Assembly: GCA_009837445.1 (NCBI GenBank)
Contig: VXTM01000010.1
Location: 46,045-110,044, forward strand
Source: Acidimicrobiaceae bacterium
GTDB taxonomy: Bacteria; Actinomycetota; Acidimicrobiia; Acidimicrobiales; Aldehydirespiratoraceae
Reading direction: 5' to 3'
DNA: 64,000 bases
Shown piece after piece: positions 63,142-64,000 of the stretch (the first letter of the stretch is position 1; the number at the start of each line of letters is the position of its first letter). The notes beneath the pieces were generated by a model. It was not told the DNA's origin, ran no database searches, and was given only the letters and a program-made list of their open reading frames with translations. Made by a program: the position numbers and the translations under genes.

Positions 63142-64000
63142 TCAGCCAGCCTGGGCGGGGTCGGCCCCTTCGATGGCTTCCTTGAGTTGGGCCAGGAAGC
63201 GGCCACTGGCGCCGCCGTCGATAATGCGGTGGTCGAAGGTGGCCGACACCGTCATGGTCGGGACCTCCGCCGGAACGCCGTCGATCAGGCGCACAACCGG
63301 GCGGGCCATGCCGAAGGCGGCGATCATGCTGGTGCCCACCGGCAGCATCGGCGTTCCGGCCAGCATCCCGAGAGAGCCCACGTTGTTGACGGTCGTCGTA
63401 GCTCCGGCTAGCTCGTGAGGCTGCACCGTGCGGTCGCGGGCTGCGGTGGCCAGCCGCAGGACCTCTGAGGACAGTTCCGGCAACGAGAGGGCGTCGGCGC
63501 CCCGCACCACCGGCACCATCAACCCTTCGGGGGTGTCGACGGCCACACCGATGTCGTAGTGCTCGAAGTACTCGACCTCGTCGCCGTCGAGCCTGGCGTT
63601 CATGACGGGATGGTCCCGCAGCACCGGCACCAGCCGCGCCACGAGCAGCGCGTCGAGGGGAACCCGCGAGCCGGTCTCGGTCGCCACGGCGGCCCGCGCC
63701 CCCATCAGCCCGCTGGCCTCGGCGTCCACCATCGAAGTGAACTGGGGGATCTGCATGGACTCGGTCATATGCCGGGCGATGGAGCGGCGGATGGTCGACA
63801 GTCGCTCGCGCCGACCGGTTGCCGGGGCGGGGTCGGCAGCGGCCTCGACATCGGCGACGGTTATCGATCCCCCCGGTCCGGTACCGGCCACGGTGGCCAG
63901 GTCGATGCCCCGCTCCCTAGCCAGCTTGCGGGCCTTGGGCACCGCCTTCACGGAGCCGGCATCAGCCCGATGGGACGGGGGAGGTGCGGGGGCCTGGGGC
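63142..64000 (-). CDS. 2-oxoacid dehydrogenase E2 acyltransferase, N-terminus beyond window
   Basis: C-terminal 286 residues of a dihydrolipoamide acyltransferase. A peripheral-subunit-binding domain (AVPKARKLARERGIDLATVAGTGPGGSITVADV) follows a Pro/Ala/Ser hinge that runs to the window edge, and then the catalytic domain with the active-site motif DHRIIDGGASGRFL near its end. The lipoyl domain(s) must lie beyond the right edge, so any start inside the window is not the true one. It transfers the acyl group from lipoate to CoA in the pyruvate, 2-oxoglutarate or branched-chain complex; which one cannot be told from this part. A 117-base gap separates it from the exporter operon. Confidence 0.9.
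   Translation of the reverse strand, partial: PQAPAPPPSHRADAGSVKAVPKARKLARERGIDLATVAGTGPGGSITVADVEAAADPAPATGRRERLSTIRRSIARHMTESMQIPQFTSMVDAEASGLMGARAAVATETGSRVPLDALLVARLVPVLRDHPVMNARLDGDEVEYFEHYDIGVAVDTPEGLMVPVVRGADALSLPELSSEVLRLATAARDRTVQPHELAGATTTVNNVGSLGMLAGTPMLPVGTSMIAAFGMARPVVRLIDGVPAEVPTMTVSATFDHRIIDGGASGRFLAQLKEAIEGADPAQAG

Noticed and set aside
63117..63143. Hairpin GACCCT/AGGGTC as a terminator
   Set aside because: It overlaps the stop codon of the E2 gene and has a short stem with a large loop and no T-run.

Overview
The window is high-GC, densely coded bacterial DNA, mostly in short co-directional operons with 1-4 base stop/start overlaps and many GTG starts. The gene set points to an actinobacterium: an F420-type luciferase-like oxidoreductase, a DtxR/IdeR metalloregulator, a very long Lhr helicase, a HelD/HelR-like RNA-polymerase ATPase, two FtsX-type permeases of about 860 residues and a 3-subunit glycolate-oxidase-like enzyme. 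My guess is Acidimicrobiia, but nothing here fixes the taxon. I saw no rRNA, tRNA, CRISPR array, prophage or intact insertion sequence.

Layout. 1-2.7 kb: a FadD3-like acyl-CoA ligase (cut by the window edge) translationally coupled to a cytochrome P450. 2.8-6.5 kb: glcD-glcE-glcF. 6.7-13.1 kb: a von Willebrand lipoprotein, a membrane protein with a permease-prefix-like N-terminus, a fungal-type cytosine deaminase, a serine hydrolase, a SnoaL-like protein and an SDR. 13.1-16.7 kb: an accessory island with a low-GC HNH endonuclease, a membrane-anchored coiled-coil protein, a VapBC toxin-antitoxin pair and an ankyrin protein. 16.7-22.1 kb: ALDH, DUF2339 giant membrane protein and SDR, followed by two 47-bp palindromic repeats. 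22.2-27.1 kb: lnt, glycosyltransferase, methyltransferase and alpha/alpha-toroid operon. 27.2-31.7 kb: patatin, hemE, hemY and a class III nucleotide cyclase. 31.8-35.2 kb: HelD-like ATPase and an orphan ABC ATPase.

35.2-49.3 kb is the most interesting part: a catabolic and uptake cluster of two Rieske oxygenase systems, two amidohydrolases, a PanB-like protein with altered active site, an aldo/keto reductase, an enolase-superfamily dehydratase/racemase, a cupin-XRE regulator, a PhyH-type dioxygenase and a NitT/TauT-type ABC importer whose two permease domains are fused. Two identical-core palindromes (TTTGAT-N3-ATCAAA) sit in the divergent promoter at 40.1 kb and upstream of the importer's binding protein at 49.26 kb, so the whole block is probably one regulon for taking up and degrading one unidentified small organic compound.

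49.3-64 kb: IdeR-like regulator, F420-type oxidoreductase, lhr (with an internal inverted repeat), an RfbH-like sugar dehydrase, an ABC exporter of two FtsX-like permeases plus ATPase, and the C-terminal part of a 2-oxoacid dehydrogenase E2 subunit running off the right edge.
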